NCBI RefSeq assembly: GCF_001610875.1
Contig: NZ_CP011272.1
Location: 1,035,988-1,099,987, forward strand
Direction: 5' to 3'
DNA: 64,000 nt
Source of the DNA: Pirellula sp. SH-Sr6A
GTDB lineage: Bacteria; Planctomycetota; Planctomycetia; Pirellulales; Pirellulaceae
Positions 7,059-14,940 of this stretch are shown in pieces. Made by a program: the position numbers and the translations under genes. Position 1 is the stretch's first letter, and every line of letters begins with the position of its first letter. The notes below the pieces were generated by a model, which did no database searches, was not told the DNA's origin, and saw only the letters and a list, made by a program, of their open reading frames with translations.

Positions 7059-7324
7059 AGCCCCAGCCAGGCCAGTATTGGAAGATGCGTTGCGGGACCA
7101 TCGTTTACATCATCGGAGTTGCCCCGATGTTGTATTTGCCGCTCATCTCTGTTGATTCGACCGGATTTTTCCATCGGCATCTTGAGGATGGAACAGCCCA
7201 TAGTTTCCTGCATCGCGACAGCGTTGAGGACTTGGTGGAACACCTGCCCGATTACCCAGGCTTTCCGTTCCCACCTGACGCATTTCAAGCCCCCCTAGTG
7301 AAAGCAGAAGAGGTCGCAGCGTGA
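7055..7324 (+). CDS. Hypothetical early protein
   Basis: 89 residues from ATG 7055 (MKPQPGQYWKMRCGTIVYI), overlapping the previous stop as ATGA. A small beta-rich start is followed by an acidic end. No family recognised. Confidence 0.5.
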   Translation: MKPQPGQYWKMRCGTIVYIIGVAPMLYLPLISVDSTGFFHRHLEDGTAHSFLHRDSVEDLVEHLPDYPGFPFPPDAFQAPLVKAEEVAA

Positions 7325-8178
7325 GCAAAGAATCGAACCTCCAATACCATTCGGACCTGTCACGCGTCAGCAACACAATGTTGACGACGCTGAAGCGGAG
7401 CCCGAAAGAGTTCCAAGAACGATACATCACTCAGAATTGGGTTGAGAAGGACCAGAAAGCGTTTCGAATTGGAAACATGGTCCACTGTCTGAGCTTAGAA
7501 CCCTTGGAATTCGATGCGCGATACATCGCCGCCGAAAAGCACGACCGACGAACAAACGTTGGGAAAGACGCCTGGACAGAGTTCGTAAAGCGAGCGGGCG
7601 ATCGCCAGGTGGTCGATCCAGAGGAAGCTGAGTTGGCGATGGTTTGCGCGAGGAATTTGATTCGGCACCCAGACTTCGGGGACTTCTTCGCATACCGAAG
7701 AAATTCGGCGGTCATCGAAGAGCGAATCAACTTCACGCTTCACGGGGTCGATTGTCGGTGCAAGCCCGACATGTTGATTCCTGAGCTTGGTTTGATTCTC
7801 GACGTTAAGACGACAGCGGACGCGAGCCCAGAGGCGTTCGCCAGATCCGTGGCCAAGTGGGGATATGCTCGTCAGCATGCGTTTTACTGCGAAGGAGCGA
7901 GACAGAAGTACGGGATTGATTTCCGATTCCTTCTGTGTGTGGTCTCAACCAACAGACCGCATGAAACAGCATGCTACGAGCTGTCCCCGGCTTCGATAGA
8001 CATCGCCAACGTCGAGCTTGCAGCGCTACTCGATGATTACAAACGCCGTCGTGATTCTAACGACTGGCTATCAACCTGGTCGCGAGGCATCGTCTCGCTT
8101 GACCTTCCACGGTATTACAACGCAAACATCCTCGTCGACTCTGATGAGGAAGAAACGGAACTGGAGGTGGCAGCGTGA
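7321..8178 (+). CDS. RecE/exonuclease VIII-like PD-(D/E)XK nuclease
   Basis: 285 residues from GTG 7321, overlapping the upstream stop. The start YHSDLSRVSNTMLTTLKRSP and a later AFRIGNMVHCLSLEP are typical of the exonuclease VIII C-terminal family. The active site is CRCKPDML ... GLILDVKTTADASPEAF (D then DxK), and KWGYARQHAFYCEG is the conserved helix. These enzymes resect double-stranded ends to make 3' single strands for annealing. The next gene takes the place normally held by the annealing protein. Confidence 0.82.
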   Translation: MSKESNLQYHSDLSRVSNTMLTTLKRSPKEFQERYITQNWVEKDQKAFRIGNMVHCLSLEPLEFDARYIAAEKHDRRTNVGKDAWTEFVKRAGDRQVVDPEEAELAMVCARNLIRHPDFGDFFAYRRNSAVIEERINFTLHGVDCRCKPDMLIPELGLILDVKTTADASPEAFARSVAKWGYARQHAFYCEGARQKYGIDFRFLLCVVSTNRPHETACYELSPASIDIANVELAALLDDYKRRRDSNDWLSTWSRGIVSLDLPRYYNANILVDSDEEETELEVAA

Positions 8179-9044
8179 GCACTGCAGTAATGAACCCGTA
8201 TGGGCAAACGGAAGAGAAGGAAGAGCCAGCAGCAATGGTTGTGGCGACTCAAGCCAGAGAGGTTGCTGAGATTCAAGCAGCAATGGCAATCGCAAAGAAG
8301 TTTCCTCGAAACGAGAAGGCTTGTGCTGATCGAATCATTCTTGCTTGCCAAAGAAACAGCTTGGCAGAAAGCGCTACTTACGAATATTCGAAAGGAGGGA
8401 CGGCGATTACTGGCCCTTCTATCCGACTAGCAGAAGCTATGGCAATGGCCTGGGGCAACATGCAGTTTGGAGTACGAGAGCTGGAACAGAGGCATGGTGA
8501 GTCCACCGTGGAAGCGTTTGCGATTGATTTGGAAAACAATGTTCGATGCGTCAAGGTTTTTCAGGTTCGGCACCATCGTGATACGAAAAGCGGTGGTTAC
8601 ACGATTAAGGACCAGAGAGAGATCTATGAACTGGTTGCCAATCAAGGTTCCAGGCGCGTTCGAGCTTGTATTTTGGCCCTAATCCCGGGTGATGTTGTTG
8701 AAGCGGCTGTTGATCAGTGCGACAAAACGCTTTCAGAGCACTGCGACATGAGTACCGATAACATCAAAAAGATGGTAGATGCGTTCTCGGCACTTGGGGT
8801 CACTAAAGAAATGATCGAGAGTCGCATCCAAAGAAGTATCGATGCGATTACCAAGGCAAATGTTATTGGTCTTCGCAAGGTATACAACTCGATTAAAGAC
8901 GGCATGAGCAGCGCTAAAGAGTGGTTCCCTGTTCCTGATGAGAAGACAGGCACACAGACAGTCAAAAAGAATGCACCGATTCAGTCTGCAGGGTCATCAA
9001 CTGCGGCCAATTCAACTGGGGAAAACGCAGCAGAGAAGAAATGA
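8175..9044 (+). CDS. Phage recombination-associated protein, candidate annealing partner of the nuclease
   Basis: 289 residues from GTG 8175, coupled to the nuclease gene. Conserved-looking blocks are EIQAAMAIAKKFPRNE, then GTAITGPSIRLAEAMA, GVRELEQRHGESTVEAFA, YELVANQGSRRVRACILA and LIPGDVVEAAVDQC. I recall similar proteins beside recombination genes in Pseudomonas and Burkholderia phages. Position and exonuclease coupling suggest a single-strand annealing protein outside the classical RecT/Beta and Erf sequences, but this is inference. The C-terminal ~30 residues are a disordered tail. Confidence 0.6.
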   Translation: MSTAVMNPYGQTEEKEEPAAMVVATQAREVAEIQAAMAIAKKFPRNEKACADRIILACQRNSLAESATYEYSKGGTAITGPSIRLAEAMAMAWGNMQFGVRELEQRHGESTVEAFAIDLENNVRCVKVFQVRHHRDTKSGGYTIKDQREIYELVANQGSRRVRACILALIPGDVVEAAVDQCDKTLSEHCDMSTDNIKKMVDAFSALGVTKEMIESRIQRSIDAITKANVIGLRKVYNSIKDGMSSAKEWFPVPDEKTGTQTVKKNAPIQSAGSSTAANSTGENAAEKK

Positions 9045-9247
9045 CAGAGCCACATGTTTACCGTGGCTTTTTCGTCTGCCCAACCCGAGTGGGGCCATAC
9101 ACCATCGAATGGTGGCACCCAGACTACGACGGCGCTAGTGATTCTAAAGATAGACGAGCTGGATTCGCCACAAGTGAATCCGACGCAATGAACCAGATTG
9201 ATCGAGTTTTAGGAGAGCAGGGCAACGCACATGTCAGCAACAATTGA
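9041..9247 (+). CDS. Hypothetical small early protein
   Basis: 68 residues, ATG overlapping the upstream stop. Aromatic-rich (YTIEWWHPDYDG). No family recognised. Confidence 0.45.
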   Translation: MTEPHVYRGFFVCPTRVGPYTIEWWHPDYDGASDSKDRRAGFATSESDAMNQIDRVLGEQGNAHVSNN

Positions 9248-10328
9248 ACAGCCGAATGAAGTTTCAGGACAGTTAATAACCGGGGGTAAGACTCCGATTC
9301 TTTACCGTGTCTCTGATGCAAAAATCGACGAGATCCGAGCCGAGTTCACTGGTATCAAGATCCTCGACAACAAGGACTATGAGCGATGCACAAAGGCGAT
9401 TGCCGTGTGTCGCACCCTCCGCACAGATGTTGAAAAGTGCCGAAAGGAGCTAAAGGAAGAGGCTCTTGAGTATGGCCGCCGAGTGGATTCAGAAGCGAAG
9501 CGACTCACTAAGAGGCTGGAGGAGATTGAGGAGCCGCTGAAGGCCGAGAAGGCCCGAGTAGACGAAGAGAAAGAGCGTGCCAAACGTGAAGCTGAAGAAG
9601 CGAAGCGAAAAAAGCTGGAAGCCCGTTTGGAACTGTTGGTATCCGTCAATTCGCGAATCAATCCGATGGTTGTCTCCGAATGGAGCGACGAGGAGTTTGA
9701 TAGTCATTTCGCAGCCGCAAAGCAGGCCTGGGAAGAAGCAAAGCGTCTTGAACAGCAAGAGGCAGAGAGGAAGGCCAAGGAAGAAGCTGAACGACGCGAG
9801 GCTATGCGGATTGAAGAAGCACGCCTAGCGGCAGAACGCGCCGAACTAGATCGGCAACGGAAAGAGGCCGAGGAGGCTGCACGGATCGAGCGGGAACGCA
9901 TCGAAGCCGAGCGAGCTATAGAACGGCAGCGACTTGCAGAAGAGCGAGCCAAGATCGAAGAGGCTCAGAGAATCGAGAGAGAAAAGCTCGAAGCTGAACG
10001 AGTTGCGATTGAAGCTGAAAGGGATCGGTTAGAGCGCGAGCAACGGCAGCGAGAGGAGGCAGAACGCGCCATCAGGCAACGAATATGGGAAGAGAAAGAG
10101 AGAAAAGAGCAAGAGCGACTTGACGCGATCGAAGCAGCCGAGCGAGCAAAAAGAATCGAGGAAATGAAGCCAGATCGAGAGAAGATGATTCGATTTGGAA
10201 CCTTTTTAGAAGAGCTTGAATTGCCATCGTTATCAACCGAGGAGGGTGCTAGGCATTTTGAGTCGCTTCGAAGGCTCATCGGTATTGCAGCGGAGTTTTG
10301 CAAGAACTGCTTCGAGGAAGATCAATAA
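9231..10328 (+). CDS. Long charged coiled-coil phage protein
   Basis: 365 residues, nearly all predicted helix with dense Glu/Arg/Lys/Ala heptads (residues ~40-330). Three parts are visible: a short globular N-terminus (VSDAKIDEIRAEFTGI), a long coiled coil, and a C-terminal helical piece (LPSLSTEEGARHFESL). Related coiled-coil proteins of the DUF1351 kind sit in phage recombination operons, where they are thought to aid the annealing machinery. The low-complexity coil makes homology uncertain. Confidence 0.6.
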   Translation: MSATIEQPNEVSGQLITGGKTPILYRVSDAKIDEIRAEFTGIKILDNKDYERCTKAIAVCRTLRTDVEKCRKELKEEALEYGRRVDSEAKRLTKRLEEIEEPLKAEKARVDEEKERAKREAEEAKRKKLEARLELLVSVNSRINPMVVSEWSDEEFDSHFAAAKQAWEEAKRLEQQEAERKAKEEAERREAMRIEEARLAAERAELDRQRKEAEEAARIERERIEAERAIERQRLAEERAKIEEAQRIEREKLEAERVAIEAERDRLEREQRQREEAERAIRQRIWEEKERKEQERLDAIEAAERAKRIEEMKPDREKMIRFGTFLEELELPSLSTEEGARHFESLRRLIGIAAEFCKNCFEEDQ

Positions 10329-10330
10329 CG

Positions 10331-10654
10331 ATGGCCTACAGCAAGCTAGCGAGAACATCCGACCCAATGACCAGCCACGATGCAGCGGCAGGCATTGGGC
10401 TGAAGCTGACGGCCAGGGCTCAGCAATTCCTAGCGGGGCTGGAGAAGCTCGGCCAAGCGACGGCTAACGAAGTCGCTGTATCTGTAGCCGGTGGAAACAT
10501 CGGCTTGGTTGGTTCTATTCGCAGGCGTGCAAGCGACCTCGATGAGCTTGGGCTGATCCGAGTTTGCGGCCGCCGAGTCTGTAGCGTGACGGGAAAGCCG
10601 GTTTCCTGTTACGAGATCGTCCCCCAAAAGAAAACTCAACTGGAGTTGTTTTAG
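10331..10654 (+). CDS. Small winged-helix-like protein ending in a beta-clamp motif
   Basis: 107 residues. MTSHDAAAG is followed by a DNA-binding-like helical region (LGQATANEVAVSVAG ... SIRRRASDLDELGLIR) and a beta wing. The extreme C-terminus is QLELF, matching the bacterial sliding-clamp consensus QLxLF. The protein could be tethered to the replication fork. The next two genes carry related motifs. Confidence 0.6.
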   Translation: MAYSKLARTSDPMTSHDAAAGIGLKLTARAQQFLAGLEKLGQATANEVAVSVAGGNIGLVGSIRRRASDLDELGLIRVCGRRVCSVTGKPVSCYEIVPQKKTQLELF

Positions 10655-10656
10655 GC

Positions 10657-10893
10657 ATGGAAGCGGATCTTGTTGAGTTCCTGCGGAAGGTGGCACCGAT
10701 TCACATTTTCGAGGCCGCAGGAGAGCTTCACGCGCTGAGCCAGAACGGAGCGAATTGGCCGCGTGCGAGCGCTGAGCATTGGAAGCGAGAGCTTGAGAAA
10801 CTTGTCAAGGATGGCACTCTTGATGAAGTCGACGGAATGTTGAGTATCGCCAAGGTGAAGCGTGATGCACCAAGGCAAGGAACGTTGTTTTAG
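10657..10893 (+). CDS. Small protein ending in QGTLF (clamp-motif-like)
   Basis: 78 residues, ATG directly after the previous stop. An N-terminal helical, winged-helix-like fold (VEFLRKVAPIHIFEAAGEL ... WKRELEKLVKDGTLDEVDG) is followed by a basic tail and a terminal QGTLF, a weaker form of the clamp-binding pentapeptide. It may be a shortened relative of the preceding protein. Confidence 0.55.
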   Translation: MEADLVEFLRKVAPIHIFEAAGELHALSQNGANWPRASAEHWKRELEKLVKDGTLDEVDGMLSIAKVKRDAPRQGTLF

Positions 10894-10905
10894 GAAAGGA
10901 CAAGC

Positions 10906-11541
10906 ATGAGCACAGAAGTCGTTGATCCCCCAGACGATGTAGAAGACACCGCAACGGAAGAAGCGGTCGAGGACCAACCAGGTTTTGTATCGGTTGGGAA
11001 ACTTGAATATGACGCCATGAAGGCGAACGCGGAATACCTCCAAGCGATTGCTGACGCTGAGGAAGCATGCAACGAAGCAGAACTCGTTTATGCGAACGCA
11101 AAGCGAGAAGCAGACAAGGCAAAGAAGGCTTTCGAACACAAGGTTGGAGACCTTCGAGAGCTGATCCGAACGGGTCCAAAGAAGCCCAACCCACAAATGC
11201 TTCTTCCTGGTCTCGACGGCGAGCAACAACCAGACGATTCCTACCTAGACGAATCGATTTTCACCGTTCTGGAGCTTACCGACAAGCAAAAAGAGAAACT
11301 CGAAGAGTGCGGCGTGAAGACCGTGAGAGACTTTGAGAAGCTTCGATCCGGAGCGCTCGAGGATTATCCAAAGGGCCTGCGATCGATAAGAGGCGTTGGA
11401 GAAACGACAGCGGATAAATGGGAGAACGAGATCCTCGCATTTATTACAAAGAACACGCCGATGCAATCGATCGCAATCGGCATTGCAGAAGACACAACCA
11501 GTAATTGGGAAGAGCCCGAGGAAGACTGGGAAGATCAATAG
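10906..11541 (+). CDS. Coiled-coil protein with a helix-hairpin-helix-like C-terminus
   Basis: 211 residues. An acidic N-terminus precedes a helical coil (~residues 32-90), then PQMLLPGL at ~96-103, similar to the QLSLPL clamp motif of Hda. The C-terminal part has KLEECGVKTVRDFEKL and LRSIRGVGETTADKWENE, a helix-hairpin-helix-like DNA-binding signature. A role at the replication fork is plausible. Confidence 0.55.
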   Translation: MSTEVVDPPDDVEDTATEEAVEDQPGFVSVGKLEYDAMKANAEYLQAIADAEEACNEAELVYANAKREADKAKKAFEHKVGDLRELIRTGPKKPNPQMLLPGLDGEQQPDDSYLDESIFTVLELTDKQKEKLEECGVKTVRDFEKLRSGALEDYPKGLRSIRGVGETTADKWENEILAFITKNTPMQSIAIGIAEDTTSNWEEPEEDWEDQ

Positions 11542-11567
11542 GATCCTTTGGGCACGGAGGCCCCTCC

Positions 11568-11641
11568 CGCGTCGTGGTGTAATCCAGGAAACACGCTCTC
11601 AATGAATGAGGGAATAGTGGGTTCAAATCCCACCGGCGCGG
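11568..11641 (+). ncRNA. tRNA-like element, anticodon UGA but A33
   Basis: 74 nt. Acceptor CGCGTCG/CGGCGCG (one G-U), T8, D-arm GTGT/ACAC with GG in the loop, anticodon stem CTCTC/GAGGG (one G-U), T-arm GTGGG-TTCAAAT-CCCAC, discriminator G. The loop AATGAAT would present UGA, but position 33 is A, whereas functional tRNAs have U33. Serine tRNAs have a long variable arm; here it is only four bases. CCA is not encoded. It could be a defective or specialised tRNA, or an RNA-processing signal. It sits before the replication initiator gene. Confidence 0.6.
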
Positions 11642-11687
11642 CTTAATAGGACAAGAACTTGGGACCGAGAAATGGAAGGTCATTAGG

Positions 11688-12533
11688 ATGAAGCATCAGA
11701 CTCCAACTCTGTTGAAATTTAAGAAGCTAAAGCGACGGCTAGGGCTCACTAAGGATCGCGATGTGATGGGGCTTTTAGAGTCCCTTTGGATCCTTGCGCA
11801 ACGATCGGCGCCATGCGGTGACATAGGGAACCAACTCGACAACGAGGAGCTCGCAATTGAGCTTGAGTGGGAAGGCGATCCAGACGAACTTGTCAGCGCT
11901 TTGGTCGATACGAAATGGCTCGATGCGTGCGAGGTTCACCGCCTGATAATTCACGATTGGCCGAGCCATGCCCCTCGGTACATTCACGGAATAGCTGCGA
12001 AGCGAGGTGGGTTCGCGACGCCGACTATAATCGGGGACTGTAGTCGAGGACTGTCAAACCAAGAGATGGCTGAAGCCGAAAATGACCACTCGGGGACTGT
12101 AGTCGAGGACTATAGTCCACCACTGAACGCCAGTTCGAGCCCGACTACAGTCGACGACTGTACTCGGCAACAACCTAACCTAACCAAACCTAACCTAACC
12201 AAACCTAACGAGAGAGAGCGCACACACACGCTCGCGAACTCACGTTCGGAAAAGTTCGATCAAGCCTGGAACCGCTGGAGGGCTCACCGGAACGAAAACT
12301 TCCAGCGACTTACGCCGACCTCCGAGGACGCCGCGTTGATGGAACTCGCCAGGTGCTTCCCCGACGACGAGGAAAGCCAGATTGCCGCGATCGAGTTCTC
12401 GATCCTGCGAGGAGCCAAGAACCTGATCACCAACGGGGACCACCGCGTGAAAGCCTCGCCGCGTGATAGCCCATCGCCAGAGGACCGCACAGCCCGACGC
12501 ACGCATTTACTTTCGGAAATTGGAAAAGTATGA
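11688..12533 (+). CDS. Phage replication initiator, lambda O-like organisation
   Basis: 281 residues. The N-terminal ~100 residues form a winged-helix-like DNA-binding region (FKKLKRRLGLTKDRDVMGLL, LWILAQRSAPCGDIG, WLDACEVHRLIIHDWPSHA). A disordered, repetitive linker (~105-180) coincides with DNA iterons. The C-terminal part (SEKFDQAWNRWRAHRNENF) resembles helical domains that contact helicase loaders. The design of an origin inside the initiator gene is that of lambda O. The next gene overlaps by 4 bases and takes the place of a P-like loader. Confidence 0.65.
   Translation: MKHQTPTLLKFKKLKRRLGLTKDRDVMGLLESLWILAQRSAPCGDIGNQLDNEELAIELEWEGDPDELVSALVDTKWLDACEVHRLIIHDWPSHAPRYIHGIAAKRGGFATPTIIGDCSRGLSNQEMAEAENDHSGTVVEDYSPPLNASSSPTTVDDCTRQQPNLTKPNLTKPNERERTHTLANSRSEKFDQAWNRWRAHRNENFQRLTPTSEDAALMELARCFPDDEESQIAAIEFSILRGAKNLITNGDHRVKASPRDSPSPEDRTARRTHLLSEIGKV
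12023..12165. repeat. Iterons of a putative replication origin
   Basis: At least six copies of a near-palindromic 10-mer, GACTRTARTC or its complement: 12023, 12036, 12095, 12108 (perfect palindrome GACTATAGTC), 12143 and 12156 (one mismatch), with a half copy at 12049. They pair at 13-14-base spacing. They lie within the initiator gene, matching lambda-type origins. Confidence 0.6.
12174..12209. repeat. Tandem 15-bp repeat beside the iterons
   Basis: CCTAACCTAACCAAA twice (12174, 12189) plus a partial third copy (12204). The plus strand here has no G, giving extreme strand asymmetry, and is followed by GA and CA dinucleotide runs to ~12229. It encodes NLTKPNLTKPN in the initiator linker. 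It may be the unwinding or loading zone of the origin. Confidence 0.5.
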
Positions 12534-13018
12534 ACCAGCAAGAGATTTCAGAATTTTGGGGCCAGGTGTTTATTAACTTCCCATCGCTGGAGGAATGGAT
12601 TAACACCAAATCGCCGGATCCCCCAAAGACCATTGCGAGTTGGTCGCGAGCGTGGGAGAACATCACCGCCAAGGAGGCAATGTCGGTTTTGAATCGATGG
12701 GTAACCGGGGAGATTGATCCTCCGACGGGTTACCAGCGAGAGACTTTCCATATTCATCTTCGACAGGTCGTAATGAGCGATCGGGCGAAGTTGTCGGGAG
12801 CGAGAGCGAGGGAGGAGGCTTTCGAGAAAGCGAACATCGGAGCAGCTAGACCGAAAATCATGGTGTCGTGCTCCGCGGTGATGGATAAGATCATCGCCTT
12901 GAAGAGCCAGTACGAAGCGGGGTTCATCTCCATGGATGAACTCGAGCGCGAGAGGGATTTGATAGTTCGTGAAGCCCACGAAGAAATTGACAACAATGCG
13001 AAACGAAAGGCCGTTTGA
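12530..13018 (+). CDS. Possible helicase-loader or replication accessory protein
   Basis: 162 residues, ATG overlapping the initiator stop. It begins EISEFWGQVFINFPSLEEWI, then WSRAWENITAKEAMSVLNRW, a pattern of phage proteins that follow O-like initiators. The C-terminal half is a charged helix. No ATPase motif is visible, so it is not a DnaC-type AAA+ loader; it may be P-like. Assignment is mainly positional. Confidence 0.45.
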   Translation: MNQQEISEFWGQVFINFPSLEEWINTKSPDPPKTIASWSRAWENITAKEAMSVLNRWVTGEIDPPTGYQRETFHIHLRQVVMSDRAKLSGARAREEAFEKANIGAARPKIMVSCSAVMDKIIALKSQYEAGFISMDELERERDLIVREAHEEIDNNAKRKAV

Positions 13019-13263
13019 TGAATAGGCAGGCAAGAGTATCCCAATCCAACCAATGGAACGATTACGGAAACGTTGGATTGATCAAAGCAGCGGAAGCCGA
13101 GGCGATTGCGGCCGCAAAGTTCTGCATGAGCGTCGAGGAAGTCGACTGGGTTGTATTCGTTCGCGATGCTGATGATCCAGAGATCCCTGAACAATCTATG
13201 ACCGTTACCACTCGGCTTTCAACCACCGTCAAAAACTCTCGATCGATTGAAAATGATGATTAG
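13018..13263 (+). CDS. Hypothetical protein
   Basis: 81 residues from ATG 13018 within the TGATG overlap. An N-terminal Arg/Gln/Asn-rich stretch is followed by VEEVDWVVFVRDADDPEIP. No family recognised. Confidence 0.45.
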   Translation: MNRQARVSQSNQWNDYGNVGLIKAAEAEAIAAAKFCMSVEEVDWVVFVRDADDPEIPEQSMTVTTRLSTTVKNSRSIENDD

Positions 13264-13750
13264 TTTCGAAGTGCCAGGAGTACCAAACTCGCAGCCTCGC
13301 CAGCGGCATAGGATGCAGAGCACCAAAGCGGGTAAAACATTTATCCAGAATTACACGCCGCAGGACTCCCCGGTTAATTCCTACAAGGCGGTTGTTCGAC
13401 TTTGCTGTCGATCCGCGATGCGGGACAAGAAGTTGATCGAAGGACCGATCGAAATGCAGTTGGTATTTATCTTTCCACGATCAAAATCGCAGCATTGGAA
13501 GAACAAACCAATGCACCGTATCGAGCATACAAAGAAACCAGATCTTGATAATTTGGAAAAGGCTATTCTTGACGCGCTCAATGGTGTAGCTTGGGTAGAT
13601 GACTCGCAAGTATGCAGAGTCCTCAAGGAAAAGGTGATCGCATCCGGAAGCGAAAGTCCAAGGGCGATTGTCAGGATTCGGCCCTATGTGCTCAGAGCTC
13701 ACGATGGATCGTCGCAAACCAATCCTCTTAGACCAGAACCAGCTCGCTAA
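13253..13750 (+). CDS. rusA: RusA-family Holliday junction resolvase
   Basis: About 165 residues (start ATG 13253 or 13256). The RusA core is visible: FEVPGVPNSQPRQRHRM, then HTKKPDLDNLEKAILDALNG and VAWVDDSQV, with the catalytic Asp residues in PDLDN and DDSQV. RusA dimers resolve four-way junctions and clear branches from phage DNA before packaging. Its location after the replication genes fits. Confidence 0.9.
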   Translation: MMISFEVPGVPNSQPRQRHRMQSTKAGKTFIQNYTPQDSPVNSYKAVVRLCCRSAMRDKKLIEGPIEMQLVFIFPRSKSQHWKNKPMHRIEHTKKPDLDNLEKAILDALNGVAWVDDSQVCRVLKEKVIASGSESPRAIVRIRPYVLRAHDGSSQTNPLRPEPAR

Positions 13751-13922
13751 AGAGCTCGGGATGAGCCGTCGAACCATCAACCGTTGGCGGAAGCAAAACA
13801 AGCTCCCACCCCCTCTGGTCGACGATCGACACAGGCCGTTTTGGTCGCAGGCCCAAATTGCTCGCTGGTTGTCATCCGATCCGCAAATCAGGTCGGAATC
13901 TGCCCAATGTGACTCTATGTGA
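13704..13922 (+). CDS. Small HTH protein (AlpA/MerR-like)
   Basis: 72 residues, starting inside the end of rusA in another frame. LDQNQLAKELGMSRRTINRW is a helix-turn-helix, and PLVDDRHRPFWSQAQIARWL is the wing and final helix of an AlpA-type fold. It may regulate the late genes that follow. Confidence 0.6.
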   Translation: MDRRKPILLDQNQLAKELGMSRRTINRWRKQNKLPPPLVDDRHRPFWSQAQIARWLSSDPQIRSESAQCDSM

Positions 13923-14020
13923 CATCGCCCTTGAGGTGTCGGGCCTTTTGTGCTTGCGGCCGGTAGCATGCGTGAGCGAACGTTTGTTTCTCAACTCGCA
14001 TGTGGACGCACAAAAACCCC

Positions 14021-14296
14021 ATGGCTACGCAATTCGAAATCGATGCTCACCGAATCGCCGCAGATGCTTTTGAATCTTGCAAAGGCGATGCTGTCCAGTT
14101 TCGGCAACTGGTTTTGAATCGGGCACAGGGTACCGGCTGGGATGAGGCCGATGAGTTGCTTTCCCATTGCATGCTTTGCTTTTCGCGATGGACGCGAGAC
14201 GGTGTTGAGAAACCGACAAAGTTGACCGAGGTCAATCCAGTTTCTGTACCAGCACAATCCCCAACCGATGTAGAGGAAGTCCATGCAAGCGAATAG
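14021..14296 (+). CDS. Hypothetical protein
   Basis: 91 residues from ATG 14021 (MATQFEIDAHRIAADAF); an in-frame ATG at 14000 adds seven residues and neither has a clear ribosome site. Mostly helical, with WDEADELLSHCMLCFSRW. Overlaps the next gene by 14 bases. Confidence 0.45.
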   Translation: MATQFEIDAHRIAADAFESCKGDAVQFRQLVLNRAQGTGWDEADELLSHCMLCFSRWTRDGVEKPTKLTEVNPVSVPAQSPTDVEEVHASE

Positions 14297-14570
14297 TTTT
14301 GCTCTCGATTCGAGCGATTTCAAAGGCAACCAAGTAGCGGCTGGCGGCGCGTTGCTCGACAAGATTCGCGAGGTTCTAAGCTCGCTCTCAATCTCGCTTC
14401 CGCCCAAGTCCGACTTTTTGAAGATGGTCGACGACGCATACGAAACCTATGTGCGACCCATCGATATTCCCGGAATCCCCAACATGGTCGAACCGTGGGT
14501 TGATTCCGCTCTGAAATCCATCGTCCTTCAGCAGGCATCGCGCATCTATGACAACTTCGCAGCCAACTAA
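14283..14570 (+). CDS. Hypothetical protein
   Basis: 95 residues with a Leu/Ser-rich helical middle (LLDKIREVLSSLSISLPP) and a DAYETYVRPIDIPGIP segment. No family recognised. Overlaps both neighbours, at the start of the lysis-like block. Confidence 0.45.
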   Translation: MQANSFALDSSDFKGNQVAAGGALLDKIREVLSSLSISLPPKSDFLKMVDDAYETYVRPIDIPGIPNMVEPWVDSALKSIVLQQASRIYDNFAAN

Positions 14571-14940
14571 CGGTTGGGACTTCGCTACCAGGACGGGACA
14601 GACGATCGCCCTCGCGGTGGTCGTCTGTGTCCTCGGTTGGGGATATTTCACCAGGCCATCAAATGATGGCGGAAAGCAAGACGACAAACCTGTCGTTGTT
14701 GAGTCGATTTCGAAGACTCTTGCAAAGTGCTATGAGGCTGATCGAGTCTCGAAGATTGCGATCATGAAAGGCATCACCGCAAACACTTTTGCAGACGATC
14801 AAGCGAAGCTGGAATGGATCAACAGAGAAAGCGAAACGAAGCGAATTGCTGACTTTCAGCCATATGTTGATCGTTTATCCGAAGCGATCGACACCGGCAA
14901 AACGGAAGAACTCGCGAAAGCACTGGAGGCTGGAAAGTGA
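14548..14940 (+). CDS. Single-pass membrane protein, possible spanin or antiholin
   Basis: 130 residues. A short N-terminal tail, one membrane helix at ~20-36 (IALAVVVCVLGWGYF), then a charged helical ectodomain (~55-130). Short N-in proteins with one membrane helix and a coiled periplasmic part include inner-membrane spanins. It overlaps the peptidase gene by 4 bases. The lysis role is inferred from topology and position. Confidence 0.5.
   Translation: MTTSQPTNGWDFATRTGQTIALAVVVCVLGWGYFTRPSNDGGKQDDKPVVVESISKTLAKCYEADRVSKIAIMKGITANTFADDQAKLEWINRESETKRIADFQPYVDRLSEAIDTGKTEELAKALEAGK

Noticed and set aside
13922-14000. Rho-independent terminator after the HTH gene
   Set aside because: GCCC...GGGC followed by CTTTT is present, but the stem is only four pairs with a ten-base loop.
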